A stretch of DNA of 64,000 bases from Symsagittifera roscoffensis (GCF_963678635.1 NC_087069.1:51470938-51534937); one strand, 5' to 3'; positions 21,548 through 32,361 are shown, counted from the first letter of the stretch. Made by a program: numbers and translations. The notes: generated by a model not told the origin, from the sequence alone.

Positions 21548-22015
21548 ATGTCATTTAAAAACCTAGGAAATAAACAAACAATCGTTTTACACAATTGTGA
21601 AATAGATAACAAAAAATACGACCTTGTAATCACACCTCATACACAAGCAGTTGGATACATTCGAACAAAACGACAAACACTAAAGAGAAAAATAATAACT
21701 AAACAAAGACAAATAACACGAAAAAGATTTTCAAAAAACCGAAACGCATTTTCAGAATCAGAAACCAACAGTTTAGACGAACTTTACAAACTAAAAGAAT
21801 CAATAGATAAAAATTGCCCAATTCACGATCAATTATATTTCTCTGACTCAGAAACAACTTTAAATTCATCAAAAAGAGGAAAAAGAAGAATAAAAAAGCT
21901 GTATAAACACAAACCAGTACATTTATACAATTGGAATCAACCAATTCGACACATTAATAATTACATATTAACAGTCATCGAACGAAAAAATGAGCTCAAC
22001 GCACACCCCAGGTGA
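21548..22015 (+). CDS. Basic 155-residue ORF upstream of gag
   Basis: It opens with MSFKNLGNKQTIVLHNCEID and is rich in Lys and Arg, with clusters such as KRQTLKRKIITKQRQITRKR and SSKRGKRRIKKLYKHK, plus two acidic Ser patches (SESET, SDSET). It overlaps the gag ORF by 26 nt in another frame. No family is recognised. The basic character suggests nucleic-acid binding or nuclear localisation, or it may be an N-terminal gag part joined by a frameshift. It is intact and A-rich like gag and pol, so it appears to belong to the element. Confidence 0.6.
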   Translation: MSFKNLGNKQTIVLHNCEIDNKKYDLVITPHTQAVGYIRTKRQTLKRKIITKQRQITRKRFSKNRNAFSESETNSLDELYKLKESIDKNCPIHDQLYFSDSETTLNSSKRGKRRIKKLYKHKPVHLYNWNQPIRHINNYILTVIERKNELNAHPR

Positions 22016-25000
22016 CGAAAGTCCAGATGATGATGAAATCTTCCCTTTTATAGTAGATGCAACCACTGATAGAGGACAACATATATTTTGCAAAAATTTA
22101 CTCTTAAATTTATTTGAACCCGGAATCAGTCCATGTAAAACAGAGTTCCCAGATGTAAAAATCAAAAGACAAATCATAGATCACTATCTAAAAGATATAT
22201 GTAACTTAACACAACAGTATGGAATCTACTCCATAGAATTCACCTCACCAAACCATAATCATAGTAAATATATAATTCAAACAGACGATCTTGATTTAGA
22301 ATTTTCAAAAGTATTTTCAGAATATATAAAAAGCATCCAATATCATAACTCACAAAGAGCAAACTCCATATTCACCAATGAAGTTTTCGCAATAATATAT
22401 AGTTATATCTCGATATTAGAAAACGAAATCCCAATACCAAATGTCTCACCGACAGAAACATCTAAACATATAAGAGTACGACATGAAATCACACTACTCT
22501 CTAGTTATTTAAACATCATTAAAGAAAATTTCACGAAAGACGAAGTTTCACAACATACAAAACACGATCTACAAAAAATTTTGGCATGGTTCATAATAGA
22601 TTATTTCACACACAATATTGATTTAATTGCACAAGCAAGAAAAAATTTTAGACCCCAAAACTCGAACGATGATACCGCTATCACAGAACAATCAGACTAT
22701 GTTTGGGACCCCGAATGGTCTCATCACGCATTTATAAGCTTCCCACAATCAATCTCAAGTCAAGCAATAAGTACGATATCTTACATAAGAGATTATGTAA
22801 GAGTAATACCATTAACCATTGATGCAACACCATTAAACTATAATACATTTTTGCCCGATACACAAAATAATAGTTTAAACTCTACAGTCATACACAATGA
22901 AAACCTCAATGGAACTAGGAATCTTACTCAACAAGATATCCAGACACCATCACACTTCATAAATGAAGAAATTGTACACACAACAACTACACAACAAAGT
23001 ATTTCACCAATACGTCCAAACTTAACAACACCAAGAAATACAAATCCTTCACAAACACAGGTAACCTTACAATCAACCGTTAAACCTTCGGTTGCCCCAA
23101 AATATTCACATATGGATTACCAAACATACAGACCCATGACAATACCACCAAAAACACGCAAAACATTCACTAGAAACAACTTTGCAGACCATAATTATAA
23201 TTATACACATCCATCAAAAACAAATTATCAACCACGAAGAAATTTTAACCAATATACAAGATCTCGAAACTGGGATAACCCAATGGCCCAACCTAATTCA
23301 GTAAATTTCCAAACAAATCCTCCACAGGATCGCAGTGAAAATTACCCATTTTTTCAACAAAATAAAAACAAAAAACAGACATCTTATCAAATGGATTATT
23401 TATCCTCAGATGATGATTTCTTACAACCAGACATATTTGCACCATATACTCAAGAATATCGTGGACAAGGAGTACAGAAACCACATACAAATCATAGAAT
23501 TTTTTCTCCACAACCGATAGATACACAACATCAACAACCAATTCAGCAACAAAATCCAATTAATACACAATCTTTTCAACCAATTCAACAACAAAATCCA
23601 ATGATTGCACACTCGTATCAACCAACACAAATGCAAAATGAAATACCACTCCCATATTATCTTCAACAACATGAAATAGCAAGAAACCAACTTTCAAAAT
23701 TTTCTCAAATGCCAAATGCAGCAGAATCATTACAAATGACAATGAATCCATACCTTATGGGTGGATCATCAATAACATCAAACAAACCTTTAATGGTTTT
23801 CACAGGAACAGACCCTGAATACTCTGTAGAAGATTATTTAAATGCAGTAACAGCAAACTTGATTTTAAACATTGGACCTGAACCAATTAATACGCCACTA
23901 CATCAAAACTGGATACATCGACGCACAGCGTTGATACAAACAACCTTAGATGGCGCAGCCCAAAAATGGTTTTCAGTATTACCTCCAGAAATAAAATCAA
24001 ATTGGAAAAGGTTTACACAGGAATTTTCAAAAATGTTTGACTCCGAAAGAAACAAACAACAACAAAGAGTTTTATGTAATGAAATTCGCAGATTACCAAA
24101 CGAAACCATCAAGCAATTAGCAGTACGAATCGAAACACTAGTTCAAAAAGCATATTCACTAAATACACACGACTATAAAAACACAAAGATGACAGAAATC
24201 TTAATGATGACCTTAACACCACAATTAAGGAAAATAGCAATAAAAAAGAGAGCATCCCATCCTTCTTCAATTCGAGAACCCGATTTAGATTTTCGAAAAC
24301 TAGTAGACAAAATAGAACAAGCAGAAATCACGATGAAACTAGAAGAAACGGAAAATCTGAAATTACAATACGTTAACAGAATTGAAACGACTCCCACTAA
24401 TATTAATAATATACAGGAATCAGAAACAGACCTCGTTGAAAAAATCACTGAAATACTCAATATTTACGAAAAGAACCCAAACTTTAAAGGCGAACCATCT
24501 TTCAAAAAATGGTGTAATTATTGCCGACGATACGGACATAGTATTTCTGAATGTAGACAAAAACAGCAAGATAGTCAAAATAAACCTCAAAAATACAAAG
24601 AACCAAATAAGTCATTCTATCAATATATGAAGAAAGATCAAAATCTACCGAACAAAAATGTATACAGCAACAATAGTTCCGGAAAACCACTTCCGAACAA
24701 TACAAGTTATACAAGAAATCAATCCCCATATAACTCAAGTTATAGAGGAAGATCGCCAGAACGAAGAAACACACAAAATTCGTCACAAAATCACTACAAT
24801 AGACCAAATAGTAGAAATAACTACTCCAGATCTAACTCAAACACAACACAGTTTGCTTCTAGATCTAATTCCCAATCAAGAAATAGATACTATCCAAACA
24901 ATCAATCACGAAACTCATCATATAATAGAAATAGAAACTATTCCAATAATCGAAATAGAAGTTATTCAAACAATCGAAATCAATATTATCAAAACAACCG

Positions 25001-25301
25001 ATCAAGAAATAACTCATATAACAGACCAAACAGCAATTATCAAAATAGATCGCGAAATAATTCACAAAATCGACACTCAAGTTATAATAATCGTTATAGA
25101 AATTATTCCCAATCACCACACCGGAATAATAATCACTATAATAATTCTAATAATTGCCACAGAAGTAGTACACCTAAACATCAAAGACAAATCAATCAAG
25201 TACAGTCTAACCCAGAAACAACATCAGACCCTCCAAGTATTGATGACACAGTAACTGATACGTTACAACTCAATCAAATAAACTGTGCATCATCAGATTA
25301 A
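21990..25301 (+). CDS. gag: Gag polyprotein, 1,103 codons
   Basis: The product should form the particle core. Residues 1-230 are a mixed helical region without recognised domain. About 290-600 is Gln/Asn/Pro/Thr-rich and disordered in character. About 600-795 matches the retrotransposon capsid fold (GTDPEYSVEDYLNAV, then DGAAQKWFSVLPPE). A single CCHC knuckle lies at about 841-854 (CNYCRRYGHSISEC). About 880-1,065 is an Asn/Arg/Ser/Tyr-rich tail built from RNNSYNR-like units, probably RNA-binding. At 1,103 residues it is about two to three times the usual size. The stop at 25,299 is in frame with the protease ORF that follows. The frame itself is unbroken. Confidence 0.9.
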   Translation: MSSTHTPGDESPDDDEIFPFIVDATTDRGQHIFCKNLLLNLFEPGISPCKTEFPDVKIKRQIIDHYLKDICNLTQQYGIYSIEFTSPNHNHSKYIIQTDDLDLEFSKVFSEYIKSIQYHNSQRANSIFTNEVFAIIYSYISILENEIPIPNVSPTETSKHIRVRHEITLLSSYLNIIKENFTKDEVSQHTKHDLQKILAWFIIDYFTHNIDLIAQARKNFRPQNSNDDTAITEQSDYVWDPEWSHHAFISFPQSISSQAISTISYIRDYVRVIPLTIDATPLNYNTFLPDTQNNSLNSTVIHNENLNGTRNLTQQDIQTPSHFINEEIVHTTTTQQSISPIRPNLTTPRNTNPSQTQVTLQSTVKPSVAPKYSHMDYQTYRPMTIPPKTRKTFTRNNFADHNYNYTHPSKTNYQPRRNFNQYTRSRNWDNPMAQPNSVNFQTNPPQDRSENYPFFQQNKNKKQTSYQMDYLSSDDDFLQPDIFAPYTQEYRGQGVQKPHTNHRIFSPQPIDTQHQQPIQQQNPINTQSFQPIQQQNPMIAHSYQPTQMQNEIPLPYYLQQHEIARNQLSKFSQMPNAAESLQMTMNPYLMGGSSITSNKPLMVFTGTDPEYSVEDYLNAVTANLILNIGPEPINTPLHQNWIHRRTALIQTTLDGAAQKWFSVLPPEIKSNWKRFTQEFSKMFDSERNKQQQRVLCNEIRRLPNETIKQLAVRIETLVQKAYSLNTHDYKNTKMTEILMMTLTPQLRKIAIKKRASHPSSIREPDLDFRKLVDKIEQAEITMKLEETENLKLQYVNRIETTPTNINNIQESETDLVEKITEILNIYEKNPNFKGEPSFKKWCNYCRRYGHSISECRQKQQDSQNKPQKYKEPNKSFYQYMKKDQNLPNKNVYSNNSSGKPLPNNTSYTRNQSPYNSSYRGRSPERRNTQNSSQNHYNRPNSRNNYSRSNSNTTQFASRSNSQSRNRYYPNNQSRNSSYNRNRNYSNNRNRSYSNNRNQYYQNNRSRNNSYNRPNSNYQNRSRNNSQNRHSSYNNRYRNYSQSPHRNNNHYNNSNNCHRSSTPKHQRQINQVQSNPETTSDPPSIDDTVTDTLQLNQINCASSD

Positions 25302-25334
25302 GAAAGCGACACAGAAAACACTCTCTCCATCAAT

Positions 25335-26372
25335 ATGATAAAAGTCGAAAATGACTATGAATCTGTAATATATGAACAACCTTTTTCATCACACATATAT
25401 GAAAATCAATCAGAATTTCTTCAAAATGATTACACTAAACCCATACATTCCACACCAACGACACAAGAAACTAATAGAATTAACACTACAAATCAACCCT
25501 CTGCAAATAATAAAACAAAATGCTTGAACACAAACCACATCTATCAAAATATACAAAAAGAACAACCCAAAGAAAAAAATTGGACAATACCATTTCTCTT
25601 AGAAAGTCCAAGAAACAAAAAATTTCAACCACCAGACCTTGAAATTGATTTTTTAATTGATTCAGGAGCAGAATCAAACATAATAAACATTCCCACATGG
25701 AATGAAATAAAAACTTTACACCCAAAGCTAACACCTCTTGAAACCTCCAGGAAGTTAGCAACAGCACAGGGATCAACATTGATAAACTACGGAAAAATCC
25801 AATTATTTCTCCTCCCCACCAGAACAATGGAGCAAAGCAAAATTTTAAATAAGCCATTTAAACAAATATTCCATATCACTGATATTAAACATAATATCAT
25901 TGGAATACCCTTTATTTCGAAGTATATACCAACAATTAACATCTTAACTAGTAAAATATTAATCAAAGATAAATATACAAAAACAAAAGACACATCCTTA
26001 ACATTTTTTCAAAGATTAAATAAACAACCACCATTCTTTTCAAAATTTTACCCAATCTTTAACCAACAAAGAAAACACTTGAAACCACTATCAGGAAACA
26101 TCTATAATTTTTCAATCAAACAAGTTCACCAATATGATAAAGAACAAAACAAACAAAAATTTTATATGTCAGATTTTGAATTCAAACCTATTCATAAATT
26201 TTTCAAAATCACAATCTCTTCAATAAAATATTTGAAAAACTCGAATTCAGATATTATTTCCTTACATGTCTATAACAACACACCTTACCAGGTAACATTA
26301 CCTTTAGGACTTTTAGGCTATTGCGAAACCAACGCTACAATATCACCAATACACGAAAAGCCTATCGCGTAA
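25335..26372 (+). CDS. pol: Aspartic protease region
   Basis: This frame continues that of gag past one TAA and is open from 25,302. After about 95 low-complexity residues it has IDFLIDSGAESNIINIPTW, the active-site DSGA of retroelement proteases (Asp near residue 109), and about 85 residues later NIIGIPFISKYIPTINIL, the second hallmark block. It ends 52 nt inside the next frame, so RT would be reached by a -1 shift. I noticed no classical slippery heptamer in the overlap. Gag-stop-protease in one frame recalls readthrough retroviruses, but a chance mutation is equally possible. Confidence 0.88.
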   Translation: MIKVENDYESVIYEQPFSSHIYENQSEFLQNDYTKPIHSTPTTQETNRINTTNQPSANNKTKCLNTNHIYQNIQKEQPKEKNWTIPFLLESPRNKKFQPPDLEIDFLIDSGAESNIINIPTWNEIKTLHPKLTPLETSRKLATAQGSTLINYGKIQLFLLPTRTMEQSKILNKPFKQIFHITDIKHNIIGIPFISKYIPTINILTSKILIKDKYTKTKDTSLTFFQRLNKQPPFFSKFYPIFNQQRKHLKPLSGNIYNFSIKQVHQYDKEQNKQKFYMSDFEFKPIHKFFKITISSIKYLKNSNSDIISLHVYNNTPYQVTLPLGLLGYCETNATISPIHEKPIA

Positions 26373-28300
26373 ATAATATACTTCAATTATTAGATATTTG
26401 TCAATCCACAATTCTTAATGAAGAATTATCTATAAATAACATAATAAATAATGAAAACAGAAATACGGATTATTTCACAAAAACCCCATATTTCAAACCT
26501 ACATTCAACATAAGTAACTACACAGAAGATCAACAGAAATTTTTAACAATGTTTAATTTCCAACATTCACAAATAACACAAGACGAATTCGAAAAGTTAG
26601 CCAAACAGCTAGTTAAATATTCATCAGTCTATGCAACATCCAAATTTGATGTTGGCAAAATCAGTTCATCACTACATCTCCCGTTAAAACCAGACGCAGT
26701 TTTCAAAAAACAGAGAGCAAGTAAAGTACCAATTCACTTACATGATAAAGTGAACAGATTACTCGATATTTTAGAACAATACAACATTATATCACCAGTT
26801 AATAAAGAAGAACAACCAAAAGGCAACACATTTATTAACCCCGTTATCATTCTAGCTAAAGGAGAATCATTAAAAATCGTTCTCGACGCTAGATACCTCA
26901 ATTCACTCATAGATGAATCAAAATGTAATTGGCCCATTGAACCAATACAAGTTATTTTAACAAAAATAAACGGCAAATACTTTACAACCGCCGATATGAA
27001 TAGTGCATACAATCAAATGCCACTAGATGAACAATCACGACGTTTAACACAATTTGTTATTGGAAACTAACAATATGAATTCAACCGCTTATTCTATGGA
27101 ATATCCATAGGACCAGCAGCATTTTCAGCTTTTATGAGCAAAATTTTTAGACCACTAATACTCAAGAAAAACGCAATCACCTATTTAGACGATGTTTTTA
27201 TGCAATCACAAACAAAAGAAGAAATGTTCAATGTTTTAGAAAAATATCACCAAATACTTCAGAACGAAAATCTGAAGGCCGCCCCCGATAAATCACACTT
27301 CTTTTTGACAAGAGTTAAATTCTTAGGACATAATATAGAAAGAAAAACAATCACTCCACTGAAATCACGCATTGACGCTATTCAAAAATTTCAACCACCA
27401 ACAAATAAAAAGAAAATCCAAGAATTTCTTGGAATGTTAAATTTTTTAAGCAAATATGTTTATAAAATGCAATTATATCTACGACCATTTTATAACATCC
27501 TTAGACAACAAAATAATTTTGAATGGAATACAGAACATCAAGCACGATTTGAAGAAATAAAGAAACTTTTAACTGAACAAATTTCAAACACAATTCCAGA
27601 CCCTGATCAACCATTTTATGCAATGTGCGATGCTTCGAACTTTGGCATCGGTGCAGCACTATTACAATCACATAATGGTACAAATAAAATGAACCTCATA
27701 TCAGCAAATTCTCGATTATTCACTCAAGCAGAGCTACGACTCTCAACTCTGATGAGAGAATGTACAGCCATAATATATACACTGACAGAATATGAATTTC
27801 TGATACTTGGATCAAAACATCCCACAGTTCTATTCACAGACCATAAACCAATCATCTTTCTTTTTACACAAAAATCTAATCCAAACCACCGAGTTTACAG
27901 ATTTCAACTAATTCTAATGAAATTTCCAAACTTACATATAGTTTGGACTGCAGGAAAAAATCTTGCATTACCAGACACCTTAAGTCGAAATACGCCACCT
28001 GAATTACTTACACGAAAAACAACAGTTGAAATACCCAAAAACATAAAATTCTACCTTGCAGAAAACGAAACATCACCCCGATTGGAATGCAAATATGCAG
28101 TAAAAACTGACGTTGAACAATCACAAATAAATAGTTTACAACATTTCCCACTTTATTTAGATTGTCAAAATAATCACTATGAAGTTGATCTACTTGGAAC
28201 ATCAACTTTTAAACCAATCCCATATTCTCAATGGATAAAAAATAACACCCAACAAAAACGAACAAAACAACACCCACCTAAAAAGACCATTTTCCACTAA
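26321..28300 (+). pseudogene. pol: Reverse transcriptase and RNase H, one in-frame stop
   Basis: RT blocks are present in order: LDARYLNSLIDESK, FTTADMNSAYNQMPL, then after the stop QYEFNRLFYGISIGPAAF and YLDDVFMQSQ with the catalytic YLDD, then LGHNIERKTITP. RNase H follows with CDASNFGIGAALLQ, TLMRECTAI and FTDHKPI. A TAA at 27,068-27,070 breaks the RT between two conserved blocks; the frame is otherwise open from 26,321 to 28,297. No ATG suits the start, which fits entry by frameshift. The break makes this copy defective unless the stop is suppressed. Confidence 0.9.
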
Positions 28301-30213
28301 TTGAAAAAGAAAATTTAACTGATAAAATAAATTTATCAGGACCACAAACAAACGATTCAAAATACACAATAAATCAAGTTTTTGACCTCCACGACCCACT
28401 TGATACAAAACCCTTATCTAAATTCGAAATTGAAAACATTTTTCTCCCTCCAACAGAAACAATTACAATTTCAACACTAAAACAATATCAAAATCTTGAC
28501 CCAATAATTCGACAACTAAAATCATGGCACAAATATAAAACTAAACCTATCAAGGCAGATTCAACCATTCTAGGCAACAAAACACTCCTCCGATACTTTC
28601 GCAAATTTACTAACACAACAATTAATGAAAATACAGACCTTTTACAGTATAACTTAAATGAATCTACAGTCCCCTGTCTTCCTTTAAGTAGGATTCTCAT
28701 AGCTTTTAATATCTCACATACACAAAATATTAAAGGACATTCTGGATCAGAAAAAACATATTCAAATTTTATACAAAACTTTTACTTCCCAAATGCACCA
28801 ATTTGGATAAAAGTACTATGCAATGATTGTATAGTATGTCAACTAAATAAACCTTACCCAAATCAAAAACAAATAGCACAAAAACAAGATTTTAAAGGAC
28901 AAAGCTTGTACTTTAATCATCGTATCTCATTTGATACTAAAGGCCCAATTTCACCCTCATCAGAAGGAAATTCCTACATTATGGTAATTGTTGACGCATT
29001 TACACATTATGTAGCACTTAACCCAGTACCACATTGTAACGCTTATTATGCGTCTACAACGCTTTATGAACACTGGATAGCAAAATTTGGACTACCAGAA
29101 ATTTTAGTCACAGACAACGGTACAGAATTCATAAATAATGAAATTATCACACTATGTCATTTATATAACATTAAACACAAACCACGTACATCTCATGCAC
29201 CTTGGACAAACGGCTTAGTCGAAGGTATGAACCGTTCATTACAACAATATCTTAGATGTATCATCAACGGAAATGATACAAGATATACCGAATGGTCAGC
29301 AGATGTAAAATTATTTCCCTTAGCATATAATTCACAAATCACGACAACTCTAGGAATGTCACCATATGAAATGGTTTTTAACCAAAAGCCAAGCAAACCA
29401 ATAATGTTTACAGCAAATTCTCATAAGAACGCACAAGGTTATTGTCAACCACATAAAGACTCAATTTGTTATAACCTACCTTTACATACACACAATGAAG
29501 ATCATTTTCATCACCCACAAATTCATAAATTAGCCTCCGGCACACACACCGAATGGATTCTAAATAGAGATAAAAAACACAATGAAATTTATCAAAAAGT
29601 AACAAAAAAGTTATTACAAAGACAAAACATTAATGAACAAATAAATTCACGTTTTACACCAGCCCCCGATTTAAAAATTGGAACATTTGTTTTAATACCT
29701 AATTTTACTACTCAAAAAGGAATTTCTAAAAAATTACAACCCCTTCGTAAAGGACCATACCAAATAATTGCAAGACCCACTGATGTCACATATAAAATCA
29801 CCGACTCAGACAAAAAAGAAATCGTTCAGCACCGAAACAACCTATTACCTTATTACCCAAAAGAATACGCACTCCGCGAATTAACTCAATCATATTCTTT
29901 CACAGGTTTAAAAATTATTCAAAATGACCCACATCCGAAAAACACAACAAAGGAACAAAATGATATCCCCATCGAAAATCAAAATACAAAATCAACCGCC
30001 ACCAAAAACAATACAAAAAACCTAGACCAAAAAACATCCCCAAAAGAAAGAAAAAATAGAAAAATGACCGAACAAATAATACCCCAAGAGCAAATCGACA
30101 AATCAGAACATAGAAAATCAACACGACTTCGAAATCAACCACGTAAAAATTACAAAATATTCATCCCCCAATCTAAAATATTAAAGAAAGTGGAATTTCA
30201 AAAGCAATTTTAA
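28282..30213 (+). CDS. pol: Integrase with GPY/F motif and basic tail
   Basis: The frame opens at 28,282, shifted by one base from RNase H. It shows the HHCC zinc-binding module (ISHTQNIKGHSG, then CNDCIVC), then the DDE core (ISFDTKGPIS, VTDNGTEF, GLVEGMNRSL) and a C-terminal GPY/F module (LRKGPYQIIARP). The last 90 residues are Lys/Asn/Thr-rich and unstructured in character. From 28,282 on the frame is intact. Whether the junction with RNase H near the A5 run at 28,280 is a mutation or a natural shift cannot be told from one copy; mutation is more likely. Confidence 0.9.
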   Translation, partial: KDHFPLIEKENLTDKINLSGPQTNDSKYTINQVFDLHDPLDTKPLSKFEIENIFLPPTETITISTLKQYQNLDPIIRQLKSWHKYKTKPIKADSTILGNKTLLRYFRKFTNTTINENTDLLQYNLNESTVPCLPLSRILIAFNISHTQNIKGHSGSEKTYSNFIQNFYFPNAPIWIKVLCNDCIVCQLNKPYPNQKQIAQKQDFKGQSLYFNHRISFDTKGPISPSSEGNSYIMVIVDAFTHYVALNPVPHCNAYYASTTLYEHWIAKFGLPEILVTDNGTEFINNEIITLCHLYNIKHKPRTSHAPWTNGLVEGMNRSLQQYLRCIINGNDTRYTEWSADVKLFPLAYNSQITTTLGMSPYEMVFNQKPSKPIMFTANSHKNAQGYCQPHKDSICYNLPLHTHNEDHFHHPQIHKLASGTHTEWILNRDKKHNEIYQKVTKKLLQRQNINEQINSRFTPAPDLKIGTFVLIPNFTTQKGISKKLQPLRKGPYQIIARPTDVTYKITDSDKKEIVQHRNNLLPYYPKEYALRELTQSYSFTGLKIIQNDPHPKNTTKEQNDIPIENQNTKSTATKNNTKNLDQKTSPKERKNRKMTEQIIPQEQIDKSEHRKSTRLRNQPRKNYKIFIPQSKILKKVEFQKQF

Positions 30214-31033
30214 CTTTATACTTCACAGTCTTGAAACCTCTGAAACATTTTCAATTTCCATTTTTCAAAATAACATGCTTACAAACACGCAATAATTCTA
30301 GTTCACATTAGACCAATAGGATTCATCCAATCCGTCACTTTCTCTAAATCAAACTACGATCAATTGGACGAATCATATAAAACTCCAGGCATATCTATAA
30401 CTATAACTTTACGACCTCCAGGTCAAAAATAAGCAAACCACTCCAACTTGACAACTAAAATAAATATCACCATAATCCCATACCCCTCCCTTATCTAATA
30501 ACCCAAAGATCAACAATATTTCCCCAACTCAGACCACAAATACTCCCCCAAACAAATTTGTTAACTTAGCCTAAAGTAACAAAATGAACCTTTTAATTAG
30601 CCTAAAGTACAAAAATCTCACCATACCCCGGATCATTTGACAAACAAAAATAAAGAAAAAGACGACCTCCCGATCACCATAAAAATTGCCCCAACAAAAT
30701 TTTACAAAACTCAACCCACTTGTAAAAAAAACTAATAAATAATCCGACCACACTTGAAAATTGCCCCAAACAACAAAAAATATTCGACCAAGAAGTCATT
30801 TCTTAAATGCTCTTCTATCAAACAGTCACAAAAATTTTCATAAACCTTAAACAATTTTTTACGATACTTGCAACCTTTATAATATTTCTTTTTGATATAC
30901 TTGAATCTTTTCTAATAATCTTAATCATTTTTTGTAACATTTTTTAAATTTTCTACACTATCTTCGAACTATTTCTCCAACTTTCCAAAACCCTTGATTA
31001 TATCCACAGGTACGAATCATACAACTTGTCTAA
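30214..31033 (+). other. 820-bp spacer between pol and the env region
   Basis: No coding frame of note on either strand; A/C-rich like the rest of the element. It contains candidate splice acceptors, for example atatccacag ending at about 31,011, which could serve a subgenomic env mRNA. Confidence 0.6.
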
Positions 31034-31222
31034 ATGATACGAACTATTTTCAGTAGAACTGATATTTTTCTATTATTTGTAATTTTCATAACCTTTTTAT
31101 CATCCCTCATTTTGACCATATGCAAATGTATAAAGAAAGCAATCATCACATTTGCCCTAGCAACAATCTTTCTAATTATTTTTTTGGAAGAATATTATAA
31201 TAAACATAAACTTGTTCACTAG
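31034..31222 (+). CDS. 62-residue ORF with two hydrophobic segments
   Basis: The ATG opens MIRTIFSRTDIFLLFVIFIT and continues with a second hydrophobic stretch (ITFALATIFLIIFLEEYY) split by a basic CKCIKKA turn. It has the layout of a small hairpin membrane protein. It ends just before the long Met-less frame (31,228) in a different phase, so it might supply a leader for that frame through a shift or splice. No family recognised. Confidence 0.45.
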   Translation: MIRTIFSRTDIFLLFVIFITFLSSLILTICKCIKKAIITFALATIFLIIFLEEYYNKHKLVH

Positions 31223-31227
31223 AATAA

Positions 31228-32361
31228 TCAATCAAAAATCTATCAAAAATTGCTACCCCACAGTCACAAAGTCAGTCTTCACCGACATCATCCCAAGATA
31301 ACCCAACAACACCTTCAACTACTCAAAACCCTCAAACATCTACACGAATTTCTTTTCAAGATAATCCATACACTTTTGAAGAACGACACGCTCGTTTATC
31401 TGAACCACTAGAACCAGTTCAACGACAAGCATCTCTAAGTGAACCAACATATAACCTATACCCAACACTACCACAAGAACTAAGTAGAATACGACACCTT
31501 AGTCAGAACCAAAACACAACAGAAATAAATAGACAAATTATACATCCTCGACGAAATAGAAATTTTCAAACTCCCCGAGTTCATTTTGAAATACCTCAAT
31601 CACCATCACAAAGCACTCCAGAAAATCCCACTGGTATTACACCAGAAACCCCTACACTTTTTTCACAACGAAGCACTTCAAGCCTACCCTCAGATTACTT
31701 AGGTTCAACACCAACATCTGAACAAATACGTGAAAATCCTTTCAACCCCCCAAACCAAACATCAAGACTACCATATTGGACAACACATTCATTCACACAA
31801 GGTGAACCAAATTTAATCAATGACCCCATAGACATTTCTACAGATACAACATCTTCATCACTACCCGAAACATTATCACTTCCATCAACACCATCGATTA
31901 GTCAAATTTCACCGACACCTTTTAACTTAAATTTTCCAAACAATCTCGACGCAAGATACCGAGAACAATCATCAACAAATATTCCTTTAAGATTAGATTG
32001 GAATACATTTACAGCACCTCCACCATTATTTGGACAACATCTAGAAAGTAACCGCCTTCATAACTGGGCACTTAATAGATTACAATATCGCCAAGATATT
32101 CACGACGATATCCGTGATCACAATATCCAAATACTCCAACAAAACAGTTTACAATTAAAGTTTGAAATCACAGTTAAGTTAAATAACATTACTCAACATC
32201 CCTACCCATTAAACCCACCAAATATAACAGCTCAATCACTACCACCACCGTTTATAACTACTGAAGTAATATATAAATACGACAGATATACCAAAAACAC
32301 AATTGGTTATATTACATTTTATAACCCATACTCAGGGTTATCATACAAATGTATATTCTAA
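31228..32361 (+). CDS. 377-codon open frame with no Met, Pro/Ser/Thr/Gln-rich
   Basis: From the stop at 31,225 to the stop at 32,359 the frame is open for 377 codons and contains no ATG at all. Its codon usage matches the flanking ORFs. The first two-thirds is Pro/Ser/Thr/Gln-rich (for example SQSQSSPTSSQDNPTTPS). The last third is more folded in character, with WNTFTAPPPLFGQHLESNR and later KYDRYTKNTIGYITFYNPY. A good splice acceptor, ttgctaccccacag, ends at 31,263, so splicing from the leader could supply a start. It overlaps the env ATG by 13 nt. An open frame this long in AT-rich DNA is unlikely by chance. Confidence 0.65.
   Translation, partial: SIKNLSKIATPQSQSQSSPTSSQDNPTTPSTTQNPQTSTRISFQDNPYTFEERHARLSEPLEPVQRQASLSEPTYNLYPTLPQELSRIRHLSQNQNTTEINRQIIHPRRNRNFQTPRVHFEIPQSPSQSTPENPTGITPETPTLFSQRSTSSLPSDYLGSTPTSEQIRENPFNPPNQTSRLPYWTTHSFTQGEPNLINDPIDISTDTTSSSLPETLSLPSTPSISQISPTPFNLNFPNNLDARYREQSSTNIPLRLDWNTFTAPPPLFGQHLESNRLHNWALNRLQYRQDIHDDIRDHNIQILQQNSLQLKFEITVKLNNITQHPYPLNPPNITAQSLPPPFITTEVIYKYDRYTKNTIGYITFYNPYSGLSYKCIF

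Noticed and set aside
24658-25254. 198-codon second frame inside gag
   Set aside because: It overlaps the Asn/Arg-rich tail and has an Ile/Thr-repeat composition that is just the shifted reading of the same low-complexity DNA.
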